Source of the DNA: Hypomesus transpacificus
Lineage: Eukaryota > Chordata > Actinopteri > Osmeriformes > Osmeridae
DNA length: 64,000 nt
NCBI RefSeq assembly: GCF_021917145.1
Contig: NC_061064.1
Span: 5,046,098 to 5,110,097 of the forward strand
Direction: 5' to 3'
Positions 39,434 through 59,460 of this stretch are shown here, piece by piece. Position numbers and translations under genes: made by a program. Position 1 is the first letter of the stretch, and the number at the start of each line of letters is the position of its first letter. The notes below the pieces were generated by a model. It was not told where the DNA came from. It searched no databases and was given only the letters and a program-made list of their open reading frames with translations.

Positions 39434-39828
39434 CCTATTCCCTAGTACTGGATTTCTCCCTATATCAGGCCTGTGCATTGCGTGTATTAGTTTTGTCTCC
39501 GTTCTGTGATAGCATCGCAATAAATTTGTATAGCTGCTGTGAAAAGGGTTTTCAAACTTTCTAAATGCAGTGTGTAATGGTACATTATGAGGATGGTTAA
39601 AAAAAAAAAGATATGTGTTTTTAGCCAAGATAATGACGTACATAACAGTGTGAAACATACCGTGAGTTCCTCAGATTCCATGAGACAAACTGTACATCCA
39701 CCTGACCTGTCAGATACACATACCAGCAGTAGCAATATTCATGTGGGTTTTTAGGTATAAAGTACAAGTGTACAGTTTTTCCTTTGTTTATAGATGTTTC
39801 TCTGTGTAATGATTGGTATGAACAAAAC

Positions 39829-39834
39829 AATAAA
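39829..39834 (+). terminator. Poly(A) signal of hmgn1 (distal)
   Basis: A second AATAAA, about 930 nt after the stop, followed by a T/G-rich stretch (TTGTTTGCTCATTGTGTGT), which is what a downstream element looks like. This could give a long 3' UTR isoform. Confidence 0.6.
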
Positions 39835-40876
39835 ATATTGTAATTGTTTGCTCATTGTGTGTCATACATGAATTGTGTTAATAGTATCTACAAAGGTTTC
39901 TGAGTGCTAACCCATAACTCAGAATATACCCTCTTGTGGAGATCGGAAATATAGTGTTAACTGAGTTGTTGATTAAAGAAATTGTATCTACACATTTTAA
40001 AATACAAAACTTGACTGTCTCAGCCTATAATTAATGGGATACCCTACCGAAGGGGATAGTTAACTTTAGCATTGTTTCAATCAGATCTGTTGACCATTTC
40101 CATAGCCTATTTTAGTTAATGTAAAGTCACACAATTCCCCTAAAAAAATGCATGTTTTTAGATCACCACTCTCGGATATCCACTAACATCAGCACCAAGG
40201 ACAGCACCCCCAACTGCTTCAGCCAACTTAAGAAAGTTATAGCACAGTTTAGTTCAGGTTTGGGGGTTCTTGCTAATTTTCATTAAACGTCTTTAAATGT
40301 CAATTTATTTACGATGACACCGTTGCAGCTGTAAAGTGAACCTATATTTGTAAGCTTTTGTACATTTCGTCATGTGTTGGGGGCATTCCCGAGACAGCCT
40401 ACGTCATATAAGTAAAATAATTTCCGCAGTTTTGTTGCTTTTGTACAAACTCGTTGTATGTATTTGTGACTAAAGAACAATGAACTGGTTTATGTTTTCA
40501 TTTTATTTTAGGACTATGTTATATATATTTTTATCGTGACAACCAGCCGCATTGTCTTTAATGTTGTTGGCCAGGTTGAACTAGCGAAAGTACTGGCTAG
40601 AATAAGAAAATACCTTTATGTGGATGTAAACACGACTCGGTGACCTGCGTTAGCCAACCTTTAGTGTAGTAATGAATGGGACCTTAAATGTAAATAACTA
40701 AATACGCGTAACAGTCCACACTTTCTCATCATAGCTAGTTATCTAAGGGAACAACAGCACCAAGCGCAAGCGTGCATAATATGTGCACTGCATAGGCTAT
40801 GCATAGCCTACAATGTTAGATCTTACCCATGAGAACCCAATGAGAGCCAGGGTCATCACGATTTGATATTTGAAAA
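39835..40876. other. Intergenic between hmgn1 and mipep
   Basis: About 1 kb with no exon seen. It is the boundary between the human chromosome 21-like and chromosome 13-like gene blocks, and its right end should contain the mipep promoter. No TATA box was recognised. Confidence 0.7.
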
Positions 40877-47462
<6,586 letters not shown>

Positions 47463-47872
47463 CGTGATTAGACATGCTTTTTTTTTTTTTTTTACTGAAC
47501 TCTGTCCTCTTTGACCTCATTACACAGATTAACCCCTTAGTGACCTTATCCTGTGTGGACATTTGAAGAGTTCTGAGACTCAATACTTAAGTGCTTGCTA
47601 TTACTGTTTTTAACCTTTTGACCTCATCTGTAAGGGACACTTCTGTCAAGTATTCAGATACATCCTCAGGAGTGAAGATAACACATTGACATACAGTGGC
47701 TCATAGTTAGGCCTGAATGAAATATATTGACTACAAAAGTTTTTTTTTAGGTAAAATGTATTATGCATGGAGTGAGAATGAGGAAATTGGTTCATATAAT
47801 TTAGTGTGAATGCAGTTCTATATGAAGTTCCTATCCACCAGAATATGAATACAATGGATTGAAATAAAACAC

Positions 47873-47878
47873 ATTTTA
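47873..47878 (+). terminator. Poly(A) signal of mipep
   Basis: AATAAA about 410 nt after the mipep stop codon. Another AATAAA occurs further on, near 48340. Confidence 0.55.
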
Positions 47879-48371
47879 TGTGAAATATAAGAAACTTCAT
47901 TGACTCCGTTGACAACACTTGGAAACAGAAAACCCTATCAAGGAAGACAGAAGTAAAATGGGGGTATGTGGAGTGGCAGTTCCCAGACTGGCTGTCACCC
48001 TGCCAGTGTTTTTGACATGGAGGATAAGGAGGCATCTGTGTTGTGTCTGAGGGATCCTGGAGGGATGGCAGGTAATCAAGACTCACTGGAACGGAGATGA
48101 GAGGAAGCGGTTTGCCTCTGCACCTCAAAGAGCTTCACTCCACTGGGATAGAATCAAGCTTCACTCCAATCATTGATTCACCGAATGCAAAAGGTCATTA
48201 TTGAAAACAGCCTCACAAGTGGGCCTGCATAAGGGGGAAATAATGCCAGGATAATGCTAAAACTGGGGGAAAAAGAAGATATACAATATGCGTCTGTGAC
48301 ATTAACCTTATTGCAGAATCTTTACCTTATCATAACCAATAAATTACACTACTCCAAGATGAGTTAAATGA

Positions 48372-48377
48372 TTTATT
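48372..48377 (-). terminator. Poly(A) signal of tnfrsf19
   Basis: AATAAA on the minus strand, about 245 nt after the tnfrsf19 stop. Confidence 0.6.
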
Positions 48378-48620
48378 GAAATGTATTTATCAAATTAAAT
48401 GTACTGATTACTGTGAGTGCAGCGATATTTGCCAAAGCATTTACGTTTCCTGGTGACATTTTGGTCTGCTCTCAAGGTAGTCAAGGATCTTCAACTTTAC
48501 CCTTTTAATCAAATACATCATCTCTGCCCATTTTAAATCCCCAGATCTCCGATACAGTAAGATCAAATCTACTAGTGTGTAACCTCCAGCACCTGACCTC
48601 ACTAGCTGACGAATCATCCT

Positions 48621-51600
48621 CTAGTCTCTTAGCTCCTCTGTGGGAACATCTTCAGGCTCCTCCTGGGAATGGTGGTTCCCCTTACACAGTAGAGAAGTCT
48701 CCAGTAGTTCCATCTGTACCTCCTTGCCAGGGAATCTCTGACATCCAGAGAATGTCTCACTCCCTGGATTAGAGAGGCTTGAGACAAGAGGATGAGGTGA
48801 GGGCTAGACATGGTGCATCTACCAAACTTAACATTTGACATGAAATACACTGAAGACAGGTGACCTCTTACCTGTCGTCATGGCTGATCTGAGAACAGCA
48901 GAGACAGTAGCTATTGATATGACCCACACTGCAAGGCTCATCACAACACAGACAGTGCAACACTCCTTAACGAGACAGGAAAATAAGCACACAAAAGAAT
49001 ACTACCATGTTAATGTGGTTTTGAACTTGAATCAATGAGAAATTGAATCAAGGAAACTTGACAGTGTTGCCTATTGATGGATGAGGAAGTGTTGCCTAGG
49101 ACAGAGAGTTATCCTACTGGAGGTATGGCCCCAGACATGGTAGCAGTTGCAGATGTTCTGTTGGTAAGAGTCTGGCAGGTGCTGGACCTGGATATGTTCC
49201 AAGCAGGAGAACTCTGCATCACAGTGTCCTTCCTGGCAGGGCTCTGAAGAAGAAGAAAAAAAAAGTGCACGCAAAAACAAATGTTCACTTAATCATCCTC
49301 GCACCATCTGGTTGGATGGTGAAGAATGAGGGAGGGGCCTGAGGTACCGTGAGGTTTCCTCTCCAGGTGTCTCTTGCAGTAGATGGCACAGAGCAGCAGC
49401 AGTGCCAGTAGGACCGAGGCCAGGGCGCTGCAGATGACCGCAGCCAGAGCGTTGTCATGGGGACTGGACACCACAGACGACAGGGGGACCAGGTTCATTC
49501 TGCTGGTGCCTGTGTATGCAGACACACACACACACACACACACACGGAAGATGATTCAAAAGTGTTATTTCTCTAAATAAATCTCAGGTGCAATATGAGG
49601 CACCACACTCCACCCACTATCAAAGTATATACTGTGTATGTATAGTTATAGATATATAGTAGATCCCACAGGAAGGTAGTGTAGGTTCAGTCTGTAGATG
49701 AAAGACATGCACAGGTAATTGTGTATTAATCAACACGTGAACTGAAATGCTGTGTCCCTTATGAACCATCTTGACAGTACAAAATGTAACTTTGTTCTGT
49801 GCTTCTGTGGAGACAAATTAGGTAAGTAGTTCTCAAGACTTTCCCACATTTCCACTATGAATCAAATACTGTCCAGGTATGTAGGGACACGCAGTGAGAC
49901 TACAGCTCTGGAAGGCCCCTCAGCTCTGGGATATAACAACCTATTTGTTTCATAAGAATTTCACATTTCAACTGCAGGAGTACAGCGGGGCAAAGTGAAA
50001 GAATTGAAAGAACATTCAATTCTTTCAAGTGACATTGAAAGAATGTATCAACAGGAATCTCTCTTAACATAATTAATTGTATAAAAGTTATTGTTTACTG
50101 TGATGAGATGCCCGCATGAGTCCACTCTGAAAATAATAATAATAATACTTTTCAATAATACCTTAATTATTGATTGTTTTGAAGCAGTTGTAGGTGAAAA
50201 TACTGAAGTCTAATTTTTGTATTCTAACACTAAGAATATCTATAGAAACTGGCACATTACACTAGCTTGTGAGATCTGAGAAATGCGTATGTTTTCCCAT
50301 GTCCAATTATTGTGACTGCCAAGATACACAGAGGTTCAATTCCCAGCCAGTTCACACTCCATTACCAAACAGTCACTGAGTTTAGCATGAAGAATGAAGA
50401 ATGTGAGCCTATACAAATATGATACACATACATATGTCACAAAAAATAACTGAAAGATGGTTTCATGAATCTTTGTACAATGTCCATCGAGTGTGGTGAG
50501 TATAGTCAAAGACAGAACATATGAGATTACGGATCCAAACACAGGACTCACATTGAGGCTCATTAGCAGGGGGGGGGTCTCCACAAGGTATACACTCCAT
50601 GTCCTCAAACCCACTCAGCCTGGTTCTCCTATAGAACCTGGAGAACATGAGGAAAATACCAGCGCAGTTTCTGTGACGTGCGAGTACAAAAACATCTAGG
50701 ATATAACACTGGCACATATCAACCCTCTACTGCGAGGACTGAGTTGATTTCATTGTCGCTGGTTGCCTCTCACCCAGACAGACAGTCGCCACACACAGCA
50801 TTGATGGTGGCGCTGCAGTTGGAGGTCTGGAGGCGACTCGCACGGCCACATGCCAGGCAGGGTTTGCATTTCTGGACGCCAGAGTTGTCCTTAAAGCGCC
50901 CAGGTCTGCAGGGCACACAGCGGGCACCCTCTCCGAAGCCAAAGCCACATTCCTGGGGGGATTAACACAGAGGACCCAACAGTTGAGGATGGGCTACAGG
51001 GTGGGGGGTTAGGAGGGCACCGACAAGGAACTCAGGGTCCTTTGTTTGACAGGGACTGAAAGAAAACGAAATAAAAGATACAAAACAGATGTGCTACTAA
51101 TGTTGGCTCTACTTGTGACGTGCGTTCTATCTCGCATCAAACCACATTGTTCCTCTCTCATACACACAGGATACCTTAGGATAAAATGTTGAGTGAGCAA
51201 TCAAAAGAATGAATCAGCAGCTCAAAAATATGCTGGGCAGTTTTGACTTTTACAAGGTAAAAACATTTTTTTGAATGAGCCTCTACTTGTTGAAGCTGAA
51301 ATCAGATAATAACGATCCCTTTCAGTGCTATCTTTACACTATAAAAACCTGTTAGGGGGTCTGAAACAGCCCCTATGACTGTTTGCAGGAGCTAGTCATC
51401 TGTGACAGATCTGACTAAATCTATGACAGGAACAAAAAACTATTATTCTTTTGGAGAAGTTTACAGTGGTACCCTAGACCTTCCTGTACTGGGCTATGTG
51501 CTGGGCTAAATAGTCTAGGATAGGGTTGGCAGTTTTGAAATGTTTAATAATCTGAAGACTTCCTAAGAGTTTATCAACTGACATTGATGGACAACAGAAA

Positions 51601-52010
51601 TAATATGAAGTGTCACGGTTTGAAAATGATTGTTCAATAAGCCTTCACAAACACTTCAGCAATGTCATAAAGCAATTACCGTGGATAACTCCTGTCCTGG
51701 GTCACACTGTATGCAGGGTAGACAGTTCCTAGCTGTTCTGTACTCGTGCTCCTTACATTGTCTGGCCTCCTCTATTGCATCAAGATCCTGACCACAAGTA
51801 GAAAAAAACACTTGAGTAGCATACACACAAAGGTGCAGTCCAGTTATTAAAACCCAGCGTCTTTTGGATATGGTTTGTAGTGACAGTGAATGTGTTTGCT
51901 GGTATCTAAATGTGTACACGTTTATTTTGAAGAGCACTTACCATAAAGCAGTACCACAATATTGTCAGTTCCAGTAAACGGGCTCGATGGTTCCAAGGTT
52001 TCAAGTCCAT
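48621..52010 (-). CDS. tnfrsf19: TNF receptor superfamily member 19 (TROY)
   Basis: Eight exons on the minus strand: 51942-52010, 51680-51787, 50774-50952, 50552-50637, 49348-49509, 49118-49243, 48872-48965 and 48621-48777, giving 326 residues (human about 420). It is a type I membrane receptor without a death domain that signals through TRAFs to JNK and NF-kB. After a short leader, cysteine-rich repeats follow in exons 2 and 3 (NCLPCIQCDPGQEL, ECGFGFGEGARC, CGDCLSG) and GFEDMECIPCGDPPPANEPQ in exon 4, nearly as in mammalian TROY. The membrane segment is ALAAVICSALASVLLALLLL. The tail is cysteine-rich (CLCCDEPCS aligns with human CCEEACS) and shorter than human. Exon 8 uses the acceptor that keeps phase (TCTCAAG then CCTCTC). 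The neighbour mipep supports TNFRSF19 over EDA2R. The last two exons are the least certain part. Confidence 0.88.
49522..49545. repeat. (CA)n microsatellite beside tnfrsf19 exon 5
   Basis: 24-bp CA run directly upstream of the exon 5 acceptor on the gene strand. Confidence 0.93.
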
Positions 52011-52618
52011 GTGTCTAATGAGTTCTGAGAACGTGCAGAGACGAAACCAAATAAGAGTTGCGATAGCACTTTCATCGGACCCAAATACGCACCAGGTTTA
52101 CCGAAAAACTGTATTGAAAACTGAAATGTGGATCGTTTTACCTTTAATATTAAAATAGAAAGTTACTTAAAATGTTCATATAACTGCCTTTAACCTACAC
52201 GTAGTCCATATAAAAAATGTAATGGTCCATTTCTACAGAGCACCTACGCATATCTAGATACTACATATCTAACCCTTCTCACATGTGCCAACTATGAATA
52301 CAATTCCGCAAATGCGCAACCACTATGTGGTGATATTCTCTGACGACTTGTCTAGCACAGCACTACCTCAACCTTCCAAATTATACGAAGTAGCCCAACT
52401 ATTTTGCTCACAAACGACTCAAATGATCACCAGCAAAACATCTTGATAGAAACCCTTCTACAGTGAACGAATACGTTTCGGAATATTGTCTTCACAAATA
52501 TCCAAGTAAACGATTTTTGGTGCATGTGACATTCACATTCAAGTAGTTAAACACAAAAAAGTAAATAACCCAATTCACTTACGAATTATTTTTTAGTTTT
52601 TTTGGGGAGGATAAGCTC
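52011..52618. other. Short gap between tnfrsf19 start and sgcg 3' end
   Basis: About 600 bp that must contain the tnfrsf19 promoter and 5' UTR. No exon of SACS, the gene between TNFRSF19 and SGCG in human, is present. Confidence 0.7.
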
Positions 52619-52624
52619 TTTATT
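52619..52624 (-). terminator. Poly(A) signal of sgcg
   Basis: AATAAA on the minus strand, about 100 nt after the sgcg stop. Confidence 0.6.
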
Positions 52625-52722
52625 AAAATATTTTCATTCTTTTTTCCATTTATGGCAACTTACTGCTCATGAATGTCATCTTCATGCCACAGTGATACAG
52701 GCATGTTGTCCACAGTGTTGCT

Positions 52723-55700
52723 TTAACACTTCCCACTGTACTCATGGCAGGTGGAAGTGAGTCCAGCCTTAGAGGTATACAGCCTCCCATCCGGACAAAC
52801 ACACACTTCATAGAGCGGCTGCTCCTCCTCTTGTCCTGTTCCTTCTGCCTGTCCACTCACGGGCAGCCTTGGCAGTCGTACCCACTCAGCATCCAGAACC
52901 AACTGATGGAAACACGGAGAAGAGGTCGGTCACTATCAGTAGGCCAACTTATTCTATATGTCTTTAGTGAAAATAACATGGATTCTGGGTTGGATTGTAT
53001 CGGTCGAACGTTTTGCAGTGCTACATTGAAACCTTTGCGTACCACTCCGTCCGTGGACAGTAGGGAGATGTCTGTGTTGGACAGGGCCTTGGTGCTACCG
53101 GACTCAGCATTGATGTGGACACCCTTAGGTGCATCCATGTAGAGGGACCGGGTGGGGGCTTCTAGACTGGACCATACAGGTGGAAGGGGGGGAGGGTAGT
53201 GATAATAGTGACATTGATGATGCAAAAGTCACAGCTATACAAAAATGAAACGAAACAAACAATGATCAGTGCTGTGTAGTGAATGGTCAGGAGAAACGAT
53301 CTGAATCCACACACATTTACCTGTTGGTGGCAGCAAAGATAAACAGTACATGGAGTAAACATTTTGTTTCCTCTACTTGGCCTCGAGCTATTAGAATTTG
53401 GAACACGCTTGAATGACATTTCCATGGATTCTGGAACCTTCCGGCATACATTAAGCCACTGTGTGCTCTCACAGGGCTTCTTTACCTCTCGATATGAGCC
53501 AATGACATGGATATTTATGCCTGGCGCCTCCATGCAGTTGCTATGAGACCTCTGCCTCCATCTAAATTAAGAAAACAGCTTAACATCTCTTTGAGGGTTT
53601 ATCTAAATTAAATATGTAAATTGGATTTCCTTTTTTTTTCTCATCAGCATTGGTGATATTTTACTTTGTCACTACAGCCAGCTTTTACATAACTCCTGGC
53701 TTGCATCCGCCTACCTGCATAGCCTGCCCACGACAACAGAGCACTTTGTTTTGTAATAGAATTAGGTAGACACACAACGTGTGCTATGGAAGAGTGAGCA
53801 TGGTTAATTGTGAGGGCCGCACACTGCGAGAACAACAAGCTGGAGGAAGAGATAACATGCAGTCTGGGAAACAGGTGCTCAGGTCAGGGGACCGTGCGTA
53901 TGTGGACTTCACTGCTGATCCTGCATGATGGCTCCATTTATATTCTGGACACAAGGCTCACAGAGACTGTGCTTCTGCTCTGTGTATACTGCTGTGAATA
54001 TGAAATGGCCATCGATTTTTGATTGGGACAGTAAACGCTCCACGTACGGAACATTGAGAATGACTCAAATCACAGTATGACGTTAATCTAACCGCTCACG
54101 AATGAAATATGGTCTGCACTGTCCTCAAATGCTCGATAAGGAACAGGGTCGTTACATTTCCTTGTTTACCTGAGGTGTTTGAAACCTTCAGCCCTGACTA
54201 GTGGTGTCTCAATGGAGTGACCACACTCAGCACCATCTTCACCTGCAAAATACAGATAAGAATATTCATATGTACCAGATTTTCTTGGCGGACTTGGTGA
54301 GATATAAAACAAGGCCTGCATGGCTGACACTGTGGTGATAGTACCTGTAACTGTTAGCTTCCCTACTCCAACTACGGAATGTTCTGGACCGGCAGAAAAC
54401 AGACGTGTCCCAGTGTTAGACATCACCTCAAAGCGTCTGCCTGTGATTTCTATGGACTGTGGACCTGAAAAAGGAAATACAGTAGAAATGTATTATTTTT
54501 CTGACCCCTTAGATATCCAGCTGTGTATCTAGGGTGGGGGGGGGGGGCACACACAGTGATCATTTGGATGTGATTGCAAAAACCTTATGGGGTTGTAATT
54601 TAACCACACAGAACATGAAGCTGAAAAAGCCAAAGGCTGCACTAGGACGGTTTCCATTGCGTTTGCTAATTAGGGAACAACATATTTAATTTCATTCAGA
54701 CCCGAGAGGTGCACAAGGAGCAGTTGCAGACATTTAAAGAGCAGTGACCATGAATATATTAAACTTGGAGATAATTAATGTTAGCATCTGCTCCCACCAT
54801 CGTTATCGTATGACATTGTGAGACCTAAAAGATGTGTAGACCTTACACACACACACACACACACACACATTTTCTATGTCTCTCTAACACACACACACAC
54901 ACACAAAACAATGGGAAACGTTTTCCTAAAATGCAATAGAATTGTTGAGTTATAACCTGAGAAAATATTTGATCCAGGACATTTCACAGATCTGATTGGA
55001 ATACATTAAACTCATCCATTTAGATTTGTCCAGGAACGTCCCTTGTCTTATTGACGCATCAGTCTTTCCCATGAATCTAAATGGATCAGTCCCACGGGTC
55101 TAAATTGAATAAACCTATCAGATCATAAAATCAAAAACGGTTTTAACCATTTTTTATTCATTCAAATGTTATTCTCATTTTTATCCGGTCCTACCAAGAA
55201 GAATCTCACCCAGAGTTAGGCTGCTTGACACGCCTCCTCTTCGGTTAATGGACTTTATTGAGACATTGTGAGTCTCCGAGTGGACGAGAAGAGATGTCTC
55301 CTAAAAATTGACATACCGAGTGAGAGCTACATCCCTCTCCACAGTAGACACATGCAGTCATTTAGAATCAAATCAAGCTATTCCAACACAATCAACGAGT
55401 CAACACAATTATGCAAAATATGATACTTCAACATACCTGTTTTGAGCCAATCTCTTGAGCAAAGAGGGGGAAGAGAAACTCAGACACTCCATCAAGCCTC
55501 ACCCTGCCTGCCCTTATCCTCAGTTGTCCCATTCCCTCCTGCAAATGGGCCAAATCAACATGTTTATCTTCCATACAAAACCCCACAAGCCATTATCTAT
55601 TCTGATTGTGTGGAGCTGATGCTCTTTCAGACAATGTCTCTTTACCCTCTTTGAAAGGTTTTCTGAAATTGAGAGACTTTCAATTATAGAGGTATCCTCT

Positions 55701-56159
55701 TTATTTATTCAGTGTCTCTTTATAGATAAAAGCATTGCTGAATGCGTGATGGGAAAAAAGAAACCCTCAACCCCTTCCCAAGACAGCTCATCGAGGCAGT
55801 CAAGCTAGGTTTCCAACATTTAGTTTAGACATTGTGGGGTCATGTTTAGTTCAAGTTCATCTCATTTTCCCATACATAAAATCAAAGAATTGGTGGAAAG
55901 ACTGTGTAGCAAGTCTTACTTTTTTTAATTTTTAAAAGGGATGAAGAACCAATCACACACTCACAGTATTGAGGCAGGTGACCCTGAGGATCCAGACAGT
56001 CAGAGCTAAGTTGATGACCAATATGGAAAGCAGTAGTATCACCAGCAGGTAGAGGCTGCGCTTCCTCCATCCATAGATCCCCAGTCTGTAGACATACTGC
56101 TCTTCTGTGCCCTCCCCATCGGCACCCCCTGCTGGCGAGGCAGATTGTGCCTGGACCAT
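52723..56159 (-). CDS. sgcg: Gamma-sarcoglycan
   Basis: Seven coding exons on the minus strand: 55965-56159, 55437-55538, 55210-55300, 54345-54464, 54170-54242, 53043-53166 and 52723-52902, giving 294 residues (human 291). It is a type II membrane glycoprotein of the muscle sarcoglycan complex, which links dystrophin to the sarcolemma. A short cytoplasmic N-terminus contains [13 protein letters not shown], as in mammals, followed by one membrane segment (about residues 36-58) and an extracellular domain. That domain has [12 protein letters not shown], an N-glycosylation site (NVS), [29 protein letters not shown] and a C-terminal cysteine cluster ([20 protein letters not shown]) that forms disulfides in the family. 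The LGIYGWRKR and cysteine context favour gamma over delta or zeta, and proximity to tnfrsf19/mipep agrees. Non-coding 5' exons are expected upstream but were not identified. Confidence 0.93.
54845..54904. repeat. Two (CA)n microsatellites in an sgcg intron
   Basis: CA runs at 54845-54869 and 54887-54904, separated by TTTTCTATGTCTCTCT. A G run lies at about 54536-54548. Confidence 0.93.
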
Positions 56160-58229
56160 CAGCTAATGGATGGATATTACGGACGCCGCTGTTATATATC
56201 ACAAATGTTCCTTGCCTGAATAGTTGAATTCAGCTATCAACTATGCATCCCAATCCCAAGTAAAGTGGTAAATCTTGAGATTAATCTTTCGTCTGGGGCT
56301 GAAAATACGATTTATGTTTGGTGTGTACTCCCAGTTCAGGATACAAAATTTGCAGGCAATGATGAGAGACGGATGGGATGATACCAAAACGAAAGATTTC
56401 AAGTAGAAATTCTAATGAAACATCCTGATGTACAGCTGAACTCCTATGAAGTTTTAATTATTCAGGTAAACTCCTTTGCGAATCTTGCCAACCATTCATA
56501 TTTAAAACGTAGAATACATTCCAACTTGCCGTGTTGGCAGCCTGACTGACAGTTCGAGGAAAACAAGCTGTTTTTAAGATAATTTTTGAGATTTCAAAAG
56601 CGATCATTGTGGTGGGAGATTCTACGAAGGCTGTCTAATTATCAAATTAACTTTGTCTCCCACCCGAAAATATACAATATACACTATTAATAGGCTATAG
56701 GCTAATGCCAATAAATTAAGATGATTTCACAAATGTTCGCAGTTGTCATAGTTGAGGAGTCTCTCTTACCTAAGTCTTAGGACTCTTTCCTTCAGTTTCT
56801 TGTGATGCCGATTCCTCAGACCTGAGGTATTTGACATCAAGATGCAATGAATCGGCACAGGCTTGGAATCTTTCCTTTTTGGAGGATGTTCACTCTCTCT
56901 CCCTCGCTCATGAGCTACATCCCAACTCTGCCTACCCATTCTCCCCTTTTCAGCAAGACTTGCAAAGGCATCCATTGAAAACCGAGGTCATTACTCCTTG
57001 TAAAAAACTTTTTTGCAGTGGTAGAAAAATCTGATCAATTAGGAACAGGCTAAATGATTGACAAGGTTCTACAACAACTCGTAATCGTTTATAGGACAAC
57101 CCATCAATTAGGTCTGAGTATGTTCTTAGATACAATTAATTGTATTAGTAAGTGCTGGTATGTGAAAGCCTACAGCCGAGCCATGTTGCATATCCCTTTT
57201 CAATACATAAGAACAATATAATGCATAACAAATTAGCCTAGTTGTCTGAGCGCAGCCGTTGTGGCCTATACCATTATAACCAGGTGTAAATCTAGCTACA
57301 ATACTCCAAATCCCAGACTAAAATACTTAAATTTAACTTATTTAAAACCCACTGTCATATGTCCTGGCTCACTTCCTGTGTGACACAATTTCTCTTTATA
57401 CTGAACAGTAATGAACAGGAATTGAATAACAATCACGATCGTTTACAAGTAAAGCTCCCCTCTCGTCTTCCTATGAATAATTGACAGAGTCAATATTTGT
57501 CCATTTGCAGCCTATTCTAATTGTTAAGCTCTTATCAAGACAGTATGCCACTCCAGGGAGGAGCGATGTCACGGATGGACAGGTACATTTGTTTTGTTTA
57601 GACGTTTCACAGAGCACACTTAAGACGTTACATTCATTTGAAGCGATTTGTCCAGTTCTACACACTCATTTTGACTCAATCTAGGTTACACACATTCTAC
57701 TAGGCCTATAGGCTATTTCTTTATGTCATGATTTATCCAATTTGAAGTTACATACATAAAAACATTAAGTCAGTTTCCATGGGCTGCGCATTGGGTACAT
57801 AATACTTGTTGAAATACCCAACCACAGCTACTTACAATATCAAAAGCTACTGTGTACATTAGTTTGTGTGATTATATCCACCGTAGAAATTACAGTATAT
57901 ACACATTTATAAACTTCAAGCCTAATGGCTAGTGTTTCCTTGGTTCGTTTATATAATTAACAGCAATTACTATGCACAAGATCTAAAAAATAAAATAAAA
58001 AGACCATATACAAGTGATTTCCTTGTTTATTTTACAAATAACTTGATTCCAACAAGCAGGACCTGGAAGACAAGAGAACTAAATCAGAATCAAACATTGA
58101 CTTGCTTGTTGGATGTCTGATATGTTATTTCAATTGATCAGTTCAAACTACAGGACTGAAGCCAACTGGACGTGTAAAGGATATGTTCTATAGAGCTAGT
58201 AGGCCAAATATCCCACTGAGAATTTAAGG
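56160..58229. other. Intergenic between sgcg start and rps25 3' end
   Basis: About 2 kb. The part near 56160 should hold the sgcg 5' UTR exon(s) and muscle promoter, which I could not pin down. It is the boundary between the chromosome 13-like and chromosome 11-like blocks. No other exons, RNA genes or repeats are seen. Confidence 0.65.
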
Positions 58230-58439
58230 CAGGGGTGGGCAATCCTCGTCTTCAAGGGCCACTGTCCTGCATGTTTTGGCTGTTAACCTGCTCCAGCACA
58301 CCTGTTTCAAATGAATGGGTTGTTATCAAGCTCTGTGGAGGCCGGGTAATAACCATTTATTGGAATCAGGTGTGCTGGAGCAGGGAACCATTTAAAACAT
58401 GCAGGACAGCGGTTTGTGGACCAGGGTAGTCCACCCCTG
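58230..58439. mobile_element. hAT-like MITE with 8-bp target-site duplication
   Basis: This 210-bp element begins CAGGGGTGGGCAATCCTCGT and ends GACCAGGGTAGTCCACCCCTG; the reversed end starts CAGGGGTGGACTACCCTGG. The terminal repeats therefore agree at most positions and carry the CAGGGGTG ends typical of hAT elements. It is flanked by an exact 8-bp duplication, ATTTAAGG, at 58222-58229 and 58440-58447, the duplication length expected for hAT. Internal half-repeats (CTGCTCCAGCACACCTG and CAGGTGTGCTGGAGCAG) give extended palindromy. It has no coding capacity. It lies 52 bp beyond the rps25 stop. Confidence 0.94.
58356..58361 (-). terminator. AATAAA inside the MITE, usable by rps25
   Basis: On the minus strand an AATAAA occurs within the MITE, about 130 nt after the rps25 stop. 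I saw no canonical AATAAA between the stop codon and the MITE. Confidence 0.5.
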
Positions 58440-58491
58440 ATTTAAGGTGTCCAATAGCTTACATAGCAGCATAGCCAAGTAGGGGTTCACC

Positions 58492-59460
<969 letters not shown>

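Larger units (their letters stand above)
47463..48620. other. Convergent 3' flanks of mipep and tnfrsf19
   Basis: The two genes end tail-to-tail about 1.16 kb apart. Poly(A) signals are placed so that the 3' UTRs need not overlap (mipep at 47873, tnfrsf19 at 48372). A T16 run lies near 47480. Nothing else was recognised. Confidence 0.75.
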
